DNA from: an uncultured Muribaculaceae bacterium
GTDB taxonomy: Bacteria > Bacteroidota > Bacteroidia > Bacteroidales > Muribaculaceae
NCBI GenBank assembly: GCA_910584495.1
Contig: CAJUAR010000095.1
Coordinates: 1 to 7,700, forward strand
DNA: 7,700 nucleotides
Direction: 5' to 3'
The notes under the pieces were generated by a model, which saw nothing but the letters and a program-made list of their open reading frames with translations, was not told where the DNA came from and did no database searches. Position numbers and translations under genes: made by a program. This document shows positions 7,577-7,700 of the stretch, piece by piece; position 1 is the stretch's first letter; every line of letters begins with the position of its first letter.

Positions 7577-7610
7577 CAAAATTAGCAATTTTCCGTCACA
7601 TTTCGGCAAA
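7577..7610 (-). promoter_or_regulatory. Probable promoter of the lepA operon, giving a leaderless or near-leaderless transcript
   Basis: On the minus strand, TAATTTTG (7584-7577) is a full match to the Bacteroidetes -7 box. A TTTG lies 22 bases upstream (7610-7607), slightly beyond the usual spacing, so the -33 element is less certain. Only CACT separates the -7 box from the first ATG of lepA, so transcription should begin at or within a few bases of the start codon. The region upstream also contains a weak inverted repeat (TTTTCCG / CGGcAAAA on the plus strand, 7589-7610) of unknown meaning. Confidence 0.65.
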
Positions 7611-7665
7611 ATCGATGAATAACCTCAAATTCGCAGCCAATCCGTTTGGAAAAGGCGCGTGTGTT

Positions 7666-7700
7666 TGACCCCTTCGGGCACGCGGGACTGACCCCTTTGG
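7666..7700. repeat. Two copies of a 12-base TGACCCCTTYGG motif, 23 bases apart
   Basis: TGACCCCTTCGG at 7666-7677 and TGACCCCTTTGG at 7689-7700 match at 11 of 12 bases, with the second copy ending exactly at the window edge. The first copy lies inside a 6-base inverted repeat (CGCGTG 7656-7661, CACGCG 7679-7684) and itself contains a small CCC/GGG hairpin. This GC-rich block contrasts with the AT-rich bases next to the lepA promoter. It may be the edge of an intergenic repeat, a terminator of an upstream gene or the end of a larger element; the visible sequence cannot decide. No open frame in this stretch looks like a gene. Confidence 0.45.

Noticed and set aside
6418..7668. A long plus-strand open frame (416 codons) opposite lepA
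   Set aside because: It lies almost wholly antisense to the intact, unmistakable lepA and is rich in His, Val, Gly and Ala runs typical of a reverse-frame shadow of a GC-rich gene; it has no recognisable motif.
1..7700. CRISPR array, insertion sequence, prophage or defence system
   Set aside because: There are no regularly spaced long repeats, no transposase or integrase frame, and no defence-type gene set; all intact genes have recognisable housekeeping, surface or conserved-unknown identities.

Overview
The window reads as an ordinary chromosomal segment of a Bacteroidales bacterium, probably Muribaculaceae or a relative. The support is threefold. Three promoters match the Bacteroidetes sigma-ABfr pattern (TTTG, about 19-22 bp, TAnnTTTG). 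No gene has a clear Shine-Dalgarno sequence. The gene content also fits: a DUF2851 protein, a secreted cleaved-adhesin protein with a short type IX-like C-terminus, and a LepA with the usual Bacteroidetes N-terminus. The family-level placement is inference. Every supported gene lies on the minus strand, so transcription runs from high to low coordinates.

From right to left in transcription order: bases 7573-7700 are non-coding. They hold a short repeated TGACCCCTTYGG motif at the window edge and the promoter of lepA. Next comes a tight four-gene cluster that is probably one operon: lepA (elongation factor 4), a 34-base gap, ribE (riboflavin synthase alpha chain), a 19-base gap, a DUF2851 protein of unknown function, a 22-base gap, and a YbdG-like MscS-family mechanosensitive channel. 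A long inverted repeat at 2545-2590 probably ends this operon. The promoter of the next gene begins three bases beyond that hairpin.

That next gene, 132-2480, encodes a 782-residue exported protein with a signal peptide, a cleaved-adhesin (choice-of-anchor J) domain, Ig/PKD-like beta-rich regions and a short type IX sorting-like tail. After its stop codon, a separate promoter drives a tRNA-Ser(UGA) gene that is cut by the left edge of the window.

The operon genes are housekeeping (translation factor, flavin synthesis, osmotic safety valve) plus one conserved unknown. I see no pathway joining all four, and no convincing new multi-gene system. The points most worth a second look are the DUF2851 protein, the apparently leaderless start of lepA, the abutting terminator and promoter at 2512-2590, and the repeat at the right edge.
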